A stretch of 64,000 nt of DNA from Armigeres subalbatus (Eukaryota > Arthropoda > Insecta > Diptera > Culicidae). This document shows, one piece after another, positions 21,770 to 33,500 of this stretch. Every line of letters begins with the position of its first letter. The stretch's first letter is position 1. Location of the stretch: NCBI RefSeq assembly GCF_024139115.2, contig NW_026943290.1, forward strand, positions 124,001 through 188,000, read 5' to 3'. Below the pieces are notes generated by a model. It saw nothing but the letters and a program-made list of their open reading frames with translations. It had not been told where the DNA came from and ran no database searches. A program made the translations under genes and the position numbers.

Positions 21770-22435
21770 AGAAGTCCAAAAAAATTGCGAACTATTTCCT
21801 GTTGAAATAAAAAGATTTTTTTTTATTGAAATCTACATTTTGAACAATCTTTCACACAAAATTCTTAAGAAGTTTTCCCTTAACGTTCCGGAGAACTTCT
21901 CGTGAATATTCCAGAGAATTTTCCTAGAAAACTTCTTAGAGTCTCTCTGAAAACTCTTAAGAATTTACTGTTATATCGTTGGCCATGTCAAACTAGTTGT
22001 CTTAATAATTCTAGACTAAAAAAGCCAACGTTAAAAATTCCGATCTTTCCTACAATTATGAAGAATTGTCTGTGTAGCATTCGAAGAATGCTCAACAGAA
22101 ACTCAACAGGAACTTTCCGTGAATTTCCGAAGATTTTCCTGTAGAAGTTAAAAACAATTTCTCGTGTAAATTTCGACGAATTTTATGTTGAAATTTCAAA
22201 CAATTTTATTTAGGAATTCTAAAGAGCTTCTCTTGGTAATTCCAAAGATTTCTCGAAACTTCGAAGTAGTTCCCGTGGAAAATTCGAAAATAATTTCCAG
22301 ATTAAGGAAAAACTTATAGAATTTTACGGAGAAGTTCATTAAATTTTTTATGCGAAATTCAAAAGATTCTTCCTTTGAAAATAAAAATCTTAAAAGCATT
22401 CCGAAGAAATGCAAAAGTTATTTTTTTTAAGAAAC
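21770..22435. repeat. Degenerate GAATTTTCC-rich repeat
   Basis: Units such as GAAGAATTTTCCTGTAGAAA recur at irregular ~35-45 base spacing across the block. Two-fold symmetry around AAATT means both strands look alike. Confidence 0.55.
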
Positions 22436-22611
22436 GTAATAAAAAAATCACCACGGCGATTCACTCCGCCGCCGGCTAAAAAGGCTTTCGGCGTGACTTG
22501 AAGCCCCCAGGGAAGTGGTCATTTTTTGAGTGGTTCTGAAACCAAACTTACGACACATCAAACTTTATGGTTTTACAACACAAATACAATAACAGACATT
22601 TGCAGAGCATA

Positions 22612-22829
22612 CACACTTAAAATAAATCGCAGACTTCTATGAAATTTCACCGAAATCTCAACAGCAGAACTGTTCGGTAAAAATTTTACAGATTTTTTGG
22701 TGGTTTTGACAGTTGAACAAAGGAAAATACCGCAGAAAATCGGTGAAATAATTACCGAACAAATCTGCTGTTGAGATTTCGGTGAATAGAAGCAAAATTC
22801 ACCGAAATCTGTGAAATGGTTTAAGTGTG
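22612..22829. mobile_element. 218-bp MITE with TA duplication
   Basis: CACACTTAAA and TTTAAGTGTG form the ends, flanked by TA at 22610-22611 and 22830-22831. Inner complementary blocks CACCGAAATCTCAACAGCAG and CTGCTGTTGAGATTTCGGTG give a second, longer inverted repeat, so the transcript could form an extended hairpin. Confidence 0.85.
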
Positions 22830-23224
22830 TATGGGCACATTTGCCCTTCCGAAAATTCCTTGGGAACCTTGTTCCCCCAGGGAAGTGGTCACTTTTTGAG
22901 TGGTTCCCGGAACACCTATAACCGGATTTTTGGGGTCCAAACGTTCAGTTTTCATTTTCAATATTACAAAATAATAAATAAAACAGATTGTATCATTATT
23001 GGGAGTATTTACTGCTATTTGTCTATGATTAAAAGAAAGTTGACCTAGTTTTGCCCCATTTGACCAAGGGGACCCGCTCGATAAAACCGTCCACATGCAC
23101 CTACTCACTAGATAAATACATCTACACAAAAATACAGGGTATAATGCATCTTTCCTCCAAATTTTATGCGAATCGGTTAATTGACAAGGGAAAAGTGATT
23201 TTTTTAATTTGAAATCGTAGACCG

Positions 23225-24090
23225 GACAAAAACGAAAAGTTAGAAAAGTTGAAAGTGAGAAAAGCGACGTCAGAAGTGATAGATAAGAAGTTATAAGATA
23301 GAAGTGATGAGTAAAAAGTGAAAAATGAGAAGTGTGAAGTTATTTGAAGTGAGAAGTGAAAAGTTAATAGTGAGAAGTGCGAAGTAAGAAGTTAGAATAG
23401 AAGTGAGTAGTAGGAAATAAGAAATGAGAAGCGAAAAGTTAGAAGTGAGAAATTCAAAGAGCGAAGCAGTAGTAAGAAGTGGAAAGTGAGAAATAATAAG
23501 TCAGAAGCAAGATATAGTTAAAAGTTAAAAGTGAGAAGTGAAAAAATGAAAAATGAGAAGTGAGAAGTATGAAGGGAAGATGTGTGAAGTGAGTAGCGGG
23601 AAGAGGGACGTGCGAAGCGAGATATGCGAAGAGAGAAGAAAGGAGTAAATAGTTAGAAGTGAGAAATGAGGAGTGAAAAGAGAGCTGTGAGAAGGGAGTA
23701 GTAAGAAGTGAGAGTGAGGACCGAGGCATGAGAAGAAAGAAACGAGATTCTTTCTATAAATTATTTTTTTATTCTTCTTTCTGCTTTCTGTCTTATATCT
23801 CTCTACTCACTTCTCACTACTCAACATCTTGCTTCTTACTTCCCAATCATCATCTCTCACTTCTTGCTTCTATTTATCTCACTACTCATATCTTTCTTCT
23901 CACTTCGCACATCTCACAACTCACTTCTCATTTCTCACTTTCCACTACTGACATGCTACTGTACACAGCTCACTACTCAATACTCACTGTCGTTTTTTAG
24001 TACTCTCTTCTCTCTACTCTGTATTTCGAACATCTCATTTCTCACTTCTCAGTTCTTGCTGTATTTCGAACATCTCACTTCACTTAATAA
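23225..24090. repeat. Inverted low-complexity block: AGAAGTG-rich arm and CACTTCT-rich arm
   Basis: From 23225 to 23735 the plus strand is almost all purine-rich variants of GAAGTGAGAAGT. From 23758 to 24090 it is the complementary CACTTCTCACTTCTCA. The arms are separated by only ~20 bases, so the block could fold back on itself. The same CACTTCTCAC motif closes the pyrimidine tract at 29840-29990. Confidence 0.8.
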
Positions 24091-24139
24091 GGAAACAAAC
24101 TTTCTAGGAGAGATCGACTATGATGGTGTAGTTTGAGGC

Positions 24140-24235
24140 TATGGCTTTCAGTCTTCTTATGCCCAAAAACGGGTTTTTGTTTTTATCCGACGTTTCGGTT
24201 ACATATATTGTACCTTCATCAAAGAGTAAACTAAG
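24140..24235. repeat. Retroelement-like end motif (possible Penelope-type)
   Basis: The block CTTATGCCCAAAAACGGG, then TCCGACGTTTCGGTTAC and TACCTTCATCAAAG resembles sequences common near the ends of Penelope-like elements (ACGTTTCGG...CTTCATCA). No reverse transcriptase or GIY-YIG motif is seen nearby. Identification is tentative. Confidence 0.25.
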
Positions 24236-24239
24236 ACCC

Positions 24240-27200
24240 GTTTTATTATTTACATTCATTCTTAGCAAAGAACGTTTTTGTCACAACTTTATGTACAAAC
24301 GGCCTCTCTATTGCTCGGTAGGGGTTGTGAGATTTGAATCTATCCGGATACCAGGAATTATAGTGCAGTACTTTTTTGGCGTCACTTCTGCTCTGTTTGT
24401 ACAGACACAGTTCGATACAGAAATATCGTGTGCAACTCGTTGCAAAACTCTATTTTTTCAGCAATCGTAGTATTTATGCAACTTGGCAAGGCTCGTTGGA
24501 AAAATGCACAACTAGTGCTTAATAAAATCATGTCCTAGCAACTAGTTGCATAAACTACTATTCTGTAGTTGAATTAATCAGGAGTTGAATATGCGAACTA
24601 TTTATCTCCGCGCCTTTACTGAATAGGCCATCATAAGTCTCAATATACATAAGACGCGTAAACAAGGCTGATTGAGGTGAAAATATACGTAAGGTGAACA
24701 CTTTAATGCAATAAGTTTATTTTTCTTCTATAAGTATGTTAACGCAAATTAAATTGATTTCAATATTGCCCCTGAGACCTATCGTACCATTAATTACCTA
24801 CCCGTCCGTTACCAATCTGCATGGGTTTGCGAAATTCTCATTTTTTTTTTGCGATGCGCATCATCAGGCCTAGTCGTTTGTCAATCGAATTATGACACGC
24901 TGTCCCAGCGTAGCAAATTGAATTACGGCACCCCGAGCGTTTGGCACCATGCCAGAAACCCAAACGTTTGGTTTTCGTGCCCTTTCGCAGGAGAGTTCAC
25001 CAGGAACCTAACCGCAAAACGGAACCACCGTGTTTGTGTGTCTGGTTAGTGGATTGTGTACAGAAAAATAATATGATAGAATCGACTTGGATACTGAGCC
25101 GGGAGAAATTGGATGGATTTCGTGACATGATTTTGCATTAAAGATTGTGTTACTAATTTCCGGCTCATACCGGTTACATACTCCTAATAAATTCTGGCTT
25201 TGATGCCCTTTTCCGACTCTTTTGCATTCTAAGTATTTGGAGACGGTTAGAATACAAATCCTAAATATTTTTGTTCTAAATGTAAATATCCTGTCTATTA
25301 TACTAATTGTGAATATCTTATCTTCGGATCACTCATCAATTTGTATTCTCCAAAAAGTTTCCAATTAGCATTAGGTATAACTGAGACAGAGCGCTTCATT
25401 CTAGATCCAGTCTAACATCCTTTCATGCTGGAACGATTTTCGACTTGGCATTCTACTTTCTTCATTATTCAAAATAAATGCAAAAATGATTCTGTAAATC
25501 CTTCCAAAGCATGTCTAAAAATAGGTGAAAGTTCTATGTGAGCAGATGGGTGAAAACAAGAATATTTTCACTGATTTCATTCACCTGAGACTGACTGAAG
25601 CTATCATTGCGAAATGAACGATTTCCCCGTTTGTTGCGTTAATACCCTCGAGTTATCCGGTTGAATGAATTACACCCACCCACGTATCCAGCTGACAAAC
25701 CGAAATGTCATTACCGTAAAAGCAATCTCACAGGTCACGCGCTCCGGCAAACGGGATGTAATTGTTCGTTTCCTGGAGTTGTCTCTAGAGCTCACCGCTG
25801 AACCGGATGAACAGTCCGAAATCGCTAACGAACTGTTGCTGTCGGCTTGGTGACTGATTGGTTCATTTAAAGCAACTTTTAACGAATTCAATTAGGATAA
25901 AACCGTTTCAAAAGCGAAGCCATCGATTGAATTTTAGCGAACTTTTATCAATCTACGAACGCCCCAAGGCAACAAATGTATGTGAAATGCCAACACGATG
26001 AAGCATAGAATTTTGGGAGCTGCCTTATTCCTAAGAAACAATTGTACATTGGGACATTTCCGATATTCGTTTCCAAACGACAGAACAATCGATTTAAATT
26101 CCTGCTCCCAGATTATCCACGACTGAACACAACGAGGACCTAACATTGGGTAGGCATTAACTAAGCGATTCCGAATCGCAATGATGACACGCTTAATTTA
26201 ACTCGGTTTGATGGCATTTGTTCTTGTTCGTTAATGATAGATTATTGAATTCCACAGAACATGTAAAAGAAGGAATTAAACTAAACGTTTAGTTTGTTCG
26301 TGTTTTTCGAAACCAATACAGGAAAACAATTTATTTATTCTAAAGACGATAAAAATTGTTTTGTGCGTACATTTATCTTATATCTCTAAACCTGAAAATA
26401 CTTAAATTCGATGCAGCTTTCCGAATATTAGTTGCTTTTGTTTTGGTTTCAGACTGGATTTAGGTAAGAATTGCCTCTTTGAGCTACATCCTCTGTGTAT
26501 ACACTCTGGTTTTCTATCGAAAGCAATCCTAATGCACCCTGCTCATTAAAAATTGCCTTCGGATAATTGGATCTGCGAGTGATTTTTTTCAATTAATATT
26601 TTACTCAATAGGATTAAGCCAATCAGCATGTTTATATACGGATTGATCTACTTCCCATAATCGCATATTTGTCCCATATGAATAGGAATTCCCGCAAATA
26701 TTGGACTGATATGCGATTACAGGCAGTTTAGTTCGTACCTATTAGGTGTGCTACTGTAAATTAAATTATGAGCAAACCACATGTTTCCCGAACCCAATCC
26801 AGTCAATTTATTCAAGCAAATAAGTTTCCATTTCAAGGTAATTTAATACAAAATCACCCCGGAGCGATACATCTTAAAGGATCCACCCCCACATGGTCGC
26901 GAACCACATCATCCATTTCAGTCACGCTCTCACCAACGAGTTAGAGCTCAATGCTACAGTATTACAAAATAGATGCCCAAAACAAATAGCAGCATCACCA
27001 CAATTCCCGAGTGCTTTCGTTTCCCTTTGGTATCAAACCGTATCAAAAGGTAGCTAATATAGGTGCTGTCATCAAACTGATTGTGAGCTACTCCCAATGT
27101 ACTGCTCTAGGGTGTCGTGTCGTGTGGTATGTGATACCACACCTACTTCGCTGCCAACGCCAAAAGCTGCCGAAGCGAAAAGCTCAAATTCTTTGGAAAA

Positions 27201-27539
27201 CAATAAGGGGTTGCACACACAGTTTACTCGTAAATCATCCTCAGCTTGGCCCGTCGCGTGGGTGAGAGATGGATGGAAACGCGTGCAATGGAAGTGGAAG
27301 TTTGTTTCTTGATAACCAGCAGAACAGGGCAGACAAACAAACCAACAAACAAGCATGAAATCTTTCACAATCCCGGTGTCAATCGGAGCTCACATGGGTG
27401 GTCTTATGCATGCTGCTGGTAGCAATCTAACCGATAACCTATGTAACAGAGGGTTTCAACTTTTGTAATAATCCTTTTTTACCATTCGGAAAATGGTATT
27501 TAGTGTATATATTTTGAGTTTAATAAAATACAATACATT
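24240..27539. other. 3.3 kb without recognised genes or clear repeats
   Basis: This is the longest stretch of the window without an obvious element. GC is mixed. Open frames of 60-100 codons occur on both strands (for example 25665-25853 plus overlapping 25670-25891 minus, and 27011-27368) but none has recognisable motifs. It could contain intronic or intergenic host sequence. Confidence 0.45.
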
Positions 27540-28540
27540 TGCTCTGCTAAAGAAATTTCTGGAAAAATTATAAAGGCCTTTCGGGAGGTTTTATGCAGGA
27601 ATCCCTAAAGGAGTATTTCAATGAACCACTGGGAGAATTTTGTAATTTCTTCCTGGAGGAGTTCCTAAAAGAAGTTCTAGATAGATTCATTTCTTGAAGA
27701 ATTACTGAAAGAATTGTTGAAAGAATTTCCTTAAGAATGATTTTCTTTAATAGTATTCATGAAAGATTTTTCAATAGAATTTTTAAACAAATACTCATTA
27801 AAAAATTTCACATGAATTTCTAGATACCTACTGGTATGCATTCGGAAATTACTTCAGGAACTCCTGCAAGAATTCCTTCAGGGAATTCTTCTAGAATTTT
27901 TTCCGGGAATTCCTTCGAAAATCCAGACAGTAGTAAAATAAACCCTTGTTTAGAATTTGGAATTAAGACTTCATGTCAAATATAAAAACCCAAAAATCAA
28001 ATTAAGGAATTCTTTTAGAAACTCCTCCAGAATTTCCTACAGGAATTCCTTTAGCAATACTTTCGGAAATTCTTTCAGATATTCCATTCCATTCCAATTC
28101 GTTGTAGGTACATTCCTTCAAGAATTCCTTCGAAATTTCCTCCAGGGATTCTTTCGACAAATGTCAATGAAATGACTTCGGAGATAGATCCAAAAATTCT
28201 TTTGGAAATGCATCAAGATAATAATTTCAAAAACCTCTTTGTGAAAATACTAAAGAAATACTTGCGTCTTAAGAATGTCTTCAGAAATTACTTTCGAGAT
28301 TTCTCAGAAAATTCTTTCCAAAATTTCTCTAGAGATTCCTTCGAAATTTCTTCAACGAAATATTTTAAGAAAGAAAGTCCTTTGGAAATTTGGTTCTACG
28401 AAAAATTCTTCGGAAATACCTTCGAAAATTGTATCAGTGAAACCTTCCGAACGGAGGAGAATTCCTTCGGAAGTTTCTTTATGATTTTGTTTAGGAAATT
28501 GCCTCAGCATTTATTTCAGGAAGATATCCCTTCGGAAACT
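27540..28540. repeat. Degenerate GGAATTCCTT-rich repeat
   Basis: Variants of GGAATTCCTTCAGGAATT and TTCCTTCGAAATTTCC recur throughout at roughly 25-40 base intervals. The block passes directly into the 16-bp array at 28543. Confidence 0.6.
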
Positions 28541-28542
28541 AG

Positions 28543-28672
28543 TTGATGGACAAAAGGTCGAAGGTCAAAAGGACGAAGGACAAAGGTCGAAGGTCAAAAG
28601 GTCGAAAGGACACAAGGTCGAAGGGACAAAAGGTCGAAACAAAAAAACTGCGTCAAAAGGTCGAAGGAACTC
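28543..28672 (+). repeat. 16-bp satellite array A (GGTCGAAAGGACAAAA orientation)
   Basis: About eight units of GGTCGAAAGGACAAAA and its variants are present. The array borders the pyrimidine tract on its left; array C, in the opposite orientation, borders it on the right. Confidence 0.85.
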
Positions 28673-29996
28673 CCTTCTTTCTCATTTCTTCTTCCTTCTT
28701 ACTTCATATGTTTCCTTCCTGCAATTCTTTTTCCTCCTTTCTTCAAAGGAACTCCCTTCTTTCTTATTTCTTCTTCCTTTTTCCTCCTTTCTTCATATGT
28801 TTTCTTCCTTACATTCTTTTTCCTCCTTTCTTCTGTCTTACTACTTTTTTCTTCCTTCCATATTTTATCTTCTTTATTTCTAACTTCTTTATTTTTCCCT
28901 TTTTTCCTTCTTTTCTTCATGTTTCTTCCTTCTTTCCACCTTTTTTCTTCCTTTTTGTTTTCTTCTTTCTTCCTATTTGCTTTCTTCTCTCTTTCTTCTT
29001 TTTTCCTCTTTTCTCCCTTTTTTCTTCATTATTTCGTCTCTCTTTCTTCTTTATCTCCCCCTTTTTTTCTTCCTTTTTGTTTCCTGTCTTTCTTCCTTCT
29101 TTCTTTTTTTCTCTTTGTTTTTCTTTCGTTACTCTTTCTTTTTTGCTTCTCTCTTCCTTTTTTTCTTTTTTTCCTTCTTTCTTCTTTTCTTCTTCCTTTC
29201 TTCCATTTTTCTTCTTTCTTTCTTCCGTCTTTATTCCTTCTTTCCACCTTCTTTCTTTCTCCTTTTCCCTCTTTCTTCCTACTTTCTTTCTTATTTTTTC
29301 CTCCTTTCTTCTCTCTTCCTTCTCTCTTTCTTCCTTCTTTCTCCCTTCTTACTTTCTTCTTCCTTCTTGTTTCCTGTTTTTCTTCCTACTTTATTTTTTC
29401 TTGCTTCATTCTTTTCTTCTTTCTTCCTTCTTTCATCCTTATTTCTACCTACTTCCTTTCTTTCTTCTTTCATCCTATCTTTCTTCCTTTTTTCTTTCTT
29501 CCTTATTTCTCTCTTCTATGTTCCTTATTTCTTCCATCTTTCTTCTTTGTTTCTTCTTTCTTCCTTATTCCTCTCTTCTTTGTTCCTCATTCCTTCTATT
29601 TTTCTTCTCTTTTCCTGCATGGTTCCCCCTTCTTTCTTTCGTTTTGTTTTATTGTGTCTTCTCTCTTTCTTCTTCTTTCCTTCTTTTTTCTGTCTTCTAA
29701 TTTCCTTTTTCTTACTTCTTTCTTTCTTCTTCCTTTCTTCTTTTTCCATATTCCTTCTTCTTTTTTTCTTTGTTCTTTTTTCCTCTTCTGTTCTTTTTCT
29801 TTCTTACTATATATGTTTCCTTCTTTTTTCTTTCTTCCTTTTCACTTCTTTTTTACATCTCACTTCTTACTTACTTCTTATTTCTTCCTTTCCATTTCTC
29901 ACTTTTCACTTCTCACTTCTCATTTAACTATGCTCACTACTTCCATCTTGCATCTCATTGGTCACTACACACAACTCCCATCTCATTTCTTGTCTT
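28673..29996. repeat. 1.3-kb pyrimidine tract (TTTCTTCC)n
   Basis: The plus strand is almost entirely C and T, built from TTTCTTCCTTC variants with rare purines. Because few stops can arise from C/T codons, very long open frames of Phe, Ser and Leu codons cross it in all plus frames; these are artefacts. Long homopurine/homopyrimidine DNA can adopt triplex (H-DNA) structure. From about 29840 the motif becomes CACTTCTCAC. Confidence 0.92.
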
Positions 29997-29997
29997 T

Positions 29998-30040
29998 TTT
30001 TTCTTTCGACCTTTTGTTCTTGGACCTTTTGACCTTCGAC
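29998..30040 (-). repeat. 16-bp satellite array C (left of hAT insertion)
   Basis: TTCTTTCGACCTTTTGTTC and GACCTTTTGACCTTCGAC are reverse-orientation units relative to array A. The array is cut at 30040 by the hAT-like element and resumes at 30600. Confidence 0.85.
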
Positions 30041-30048
30041 GTTATGAC

Positions 30049-30591
30049 CAGTGTTGGGAAATGTACATTAAAACACTTTGATTATGCGAATGTTTACCTT
30101 TTTTCAGTCAAATTTCTTGCGCCAAACAAGCCGAAACAGTTTGCCAAAAAAATGTACGCGACATCGTGACATTTATTTTTCCGATGAAGCAAACTCTTTG
30201 CTTGCTGCTACGATAGAGTCGTGCCGGCGCGCGGTCAACATTTGCGTGAGATTTTTTGTTTCGGCTCGTGTGCAGCGCAAACAGCACAGAATCGAGTTCA
30301 ATTACCTGTGGCGCAAATCCTAGAAGGAGTACTATCCGTAGGTACTGATTTATTCGTTCTTGTCTCTAAATCAAGCAAGTAGTAATGAAATGATAATTTC
30401 CCACCAAAAACGGTTATACGCTGTGAAATTATTGTACGAAAACATTAATTGTGGGGAGAGAAAATGGTAAAAGCATGTGCTGACTGTCGTCTGCTTGGCG
30501 TGGCTGCTGCTGTGGCTGCCGTGGTTTTGTTTTTATTTTTTTGCATAGAAGAAGGAATGGTAAAAAGAAATGTCAACCATTCCCGTCCCTG
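30049..30591. mobile_element. Non-autonomous hAT-like element with 8-bp target duplication
   Basis: The 543-bp element begins CAGTGTTGGGAA and ends TTCCCGTCCCTG (complement CAGGGACGGGAA), matching at 9 of 12 terminal positions. GTTATGAC lies directly outside both ends (30041-30048 and 30592-30599), an 8-bp duplication that fits the hAT preference for T at position 2 and A at position 7. There is no transposase frame. The 16-bp satellite continues on both sides, so the element inserted into an existing array. Confidence 0.8.
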
Positions 30592-30599
30592 GTTATGAC

Positions 30600-31080
30600 A
30601 CATATTCGACCTTTTGAACCTTCGACCTTTTGTCCATTCGACCTTTTGTCCTTTCGACCTTCGACCTTTTGACACAGATTCTCAAAAGGTTGAAACCAAA
30701 AATCTGAGTCAAAAGGTCGAGGGTCAAAAGGTCGAAAGAACAAAAGGTCGAAGAGACGAAAGGTCGAAACAAAAAATCTGAGTCAAAAGATTGAAGGACA
30801 AAAGGTCGAAAGAACAAAAGGTCGAAAGGTCCAAGGGTCGAATGAACAAAAGGTGGAAACAAAAAATCTGAATCAAAAAGTCGAAGGACAAAATGTCGAA
30901 AGTAAAAACGTCGAAGAACAAAAGGTTGAAAGTAAAACGGTCAAAAGTCAAAAGGTTGCAAGTGAAAAAATCGAAGAACAAAAGGTCGAAAGAGCAAAAG
31001 TTAGAAATTACGGTTGTAGGACAAAAGGTCGAAGGTCAAAAAGTCAAAGGTCAAAAGGTCGAAGGTCGAAAAAATTAGGC
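30600..31080. repeat. 16-bp satellite array D, switching orientation
   Basis: From 30600 to 30672 units run as TTTCGACCTTTTGTCC. After CACAGATTCTCA the orientation flips to GGTCGAAAGAACAAAA up to 31080. A longer super-unit including GAAACAAAAAATCTGAGTCA recurs three times (near 30690, 30765, 30858). Confidence 0.88.
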
Positions 31081-31686
31081 AAAGCTTCGAGTGTTAATCA
31101 ACCATTCTTTTTCACATTTATGTTTATTTATGTTTCACCTGAAAATATTTCATTGTTGATTTTTTCTTTCTTTTTTTTGCATATGTATATTTATTGGTGT
31201 TCTACTTGATTATATTTTTTGTTGAATTTTTCCATAGGCTTTTCTTTCGAGTCTCGCACAATTATATTTATTTGTGTTTAACCTTATTTTCATTATTAAT
31301 TTTTTCTTTCTTTTATTCATAACTTTTCTTTCGAGTTTCGCATTTTTATACCGCATATGAAATACCAGTAACACCTGATAACATTTCATTCTATAATTTT
31401 CCTTTTGTTCATTCTTCAGAGATATATTGTCAAATAAATATTTCTATCAAAGTGTTGCTAGCCTTTATTAAATTCAAATGTAATTCCTGAAAATAGTTCT
31501 CCACTCTTTTTTATCAAAATGATAATTCGAAATATATCAGCTTTTAGCTTAATCTTCTAAAGACAGTAATATTATTTTTTTATGTGCTCAAAAGATGATT
31601 TATTTTTGTTTACAATATTTGTTTTAAAGTAACCATAAACAAGTATAATAAGTTTATTTTTATTATTAGAAACAGTTATGTTACTG
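31081..31686. other. AT-rich spacer, no feature recognised
   Basis: T-rich DNA with a weak repeat of TTTTCTTTCGAGT-TCGCA (near 31243 and 31328). Nothing coding. Confidence 0.5.
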
Positions 31687-32100
31687 CCATCGGGGGTTAC
31701 AATGAGTCTGGGGGGGGGTGAGAATGGGTCATGGCTCTCACCGGCAGCCTGGAGGTCTAATAGCAAAATCGTTCAAAAAGGTGTCTTATATTTTAGTCTT
31801 CTTGCCCTCAGATACGTTCAATCTATTCTACAAGCATTCTAAGTTGTAACTCTTCGTGACGTCCACACGTCTGTAGAGTGGACGTCCAAACGTCCCTAAC
31901 TAGCTCACCGAGACAAATCACTCAGGGTCGACACCAACCTGCTCAAAGGAACACACGAAAACCAACAATTGGAAGTGGACGGTACAAGAACCAACGTACG
32001 GGCATGCAAGGAATTAACTAGCTAATTAAAAAAGCATTGAAAGTTTTAATACATCTTAGCTTTATGTTTATTTTCTTATTTGTATAGGGTTAGTGGTTAG

Positions 32101-32810
32101 CAATATGCTAAAAGAAAGGTGTGGTGATCACTTTGTGTATCACACAGCAGATTGCTTGTAGTAGTGCGTCGTCCCCGTCGCGTCTTAGCAACGTCTCAAT
32201 TACATGACGACGGATGACGTCACATAGTTTGTTATTAAATTTTCTTTGATTTCCCCTTCTAGCGCCGCGTAGCGCACCGCCGTGTCTATGGGTAACCAAC
32301 AATTTGTTATCATATCAATAACACGAAAAAATATTCCGCGGTAAGGGTAATTAATTTTGTTTCTAATGACATTTGATCTTTTTTCCAGGATATTCAGGCA
32401 TTTCAGCATATCAAGAGTATTTAGCACTAAGTGATTTATATGCTTCAAAATAGGAGGCAATAATGCGATAACATAATATGAAATTTTCAGTGAATTCTGT
32501 AAAATGTATGCTTCGCGGAAGATGGCAGAAGTGCTCAATTAATGTGGAAAGCTTGTTTTAATATGAAATTGCGATGATTTGAAGAGCTTACATTGATCTT
32601 TTAGATGCTGCTTTTATTTAATTATTGTAAATGATAGTTGTATTTCGTTGGTTGCAAAAAAACATTAATGACACGGTATTCCGACCATGGTCGAAGAATG
32701 AAATGAGACCGTGTGACGTCACAGACATTCCCCTCAAATTGTGTTTATGTTTACAGCTTACTAATACTATTGAACATCGAGTTCCTCCACACCTTTCTTT
32801 TAGCATATTG
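32101..32810. mobile_element. 710-bp element, 24-bp perfect inverted termini, 9-bp target duplication
   Basis: The left terminus 32101-32124 starts CAATATGCTAAAAGAAAGG; 32787-32810 is its exact complement. AGTGGTTAG lies directly outside both ends (32092-32100 and 32811-32819). A 9-bp duplication is usual for Mutator-like and possible for Merlin-type elements. No transposase motif is seen in the two minus frames inside (32108-32538), so it is probably non-autonomous. Two TGACGTCAC motifs sit inside, near 32215 and 32714. Confidence 0.85.
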
Positions 32811-32989
32811 AGTGGTTAGGGTTAGAAACGTTGCGGCCGATTGAGGAGTTGGGGCCCATATGGATGGCATGCTTACGCGAGGAGATCGATCTTTGGAACC
32901 TAATTTCGCCTTGATACTTTCCACGGTGTGGTTCTGGAATGTTCTGCCGACGGGTGGCGTTGCTGTGGCCACCATATCGGGCCGGAGTC

Positions 32990-33500
32990 GGCCAGGTTCT
33001 TGAGATGGTCGTCGAACGGGATTCGGGCTTGATCTGAAGTCGATTACGGGCTGGTATCGGCGGGACGCCAGCGATAGCAGAGGCCTGCAGGGTGACGAGG
33101 CCGGGTGGGGTTCGGGATCGACCTGATATCGAGCACCGATAGATACCGACGAGACGCCAGCGATGGCAAACGTTGCAGGGATCTTGAGATGGTGGTCGGA
33201 CGGGGTTCGGGATCGACCCGATGGTCGTCCTCGGCAGGCACCAACAGGACGCTAGCGATGGAAGAGGCCTACAGCCTGATGTCGGCTACGGGCTTGTACC
33301 GACGAGACGCCAGCGATTGCAAGGCTTACAGGGTTCTTGAGATGGTCGTCGGGGTTCGGGATCGACCTGCTGTCGGTTACCGGTAGGTACTGACGCGAAG
33401 CCAGCGATGATAGAGGTTAGCAGAGTTCTTGAAATGTCGGTTCCGGGCTTGTACCGACGAGAAGCCAATGATGACGGAAGCACTACGGTTTCTTGGAAAA
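32990..33500 (+). repeat. GC-rich minisatellite, ~90-110 bp unit, about six copies
   Basis: Blocks of GACGCCAGCGATGGCAGAGG recur near 33064, 33153, 33250, 33306, 33394 and 33459, with GGGTTCTTGAGATGGTCGTC and GGGTTCGGGATCGACCTG between them. GC content is far above the neighbourhood. Overlapping frames open on both strands are by-products. Confidence 0.8.

Noticed and set aside
24240..27539. Host exons in the relatively element-free stretch
   Set aside because: Open frames are short, overlap on opposite strands and lack recognisable motifs; no splice-site-bounded coding segment could be supported by eye.
28543..30169. Very long plus-strand open frames (300-400 codons) rich in Phe, Ser and Leu
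   Set aside because: They arise because a C/T-only tract contains almost no stop codons. The same tract is open in several frames at once and encodes no recognisable domain.
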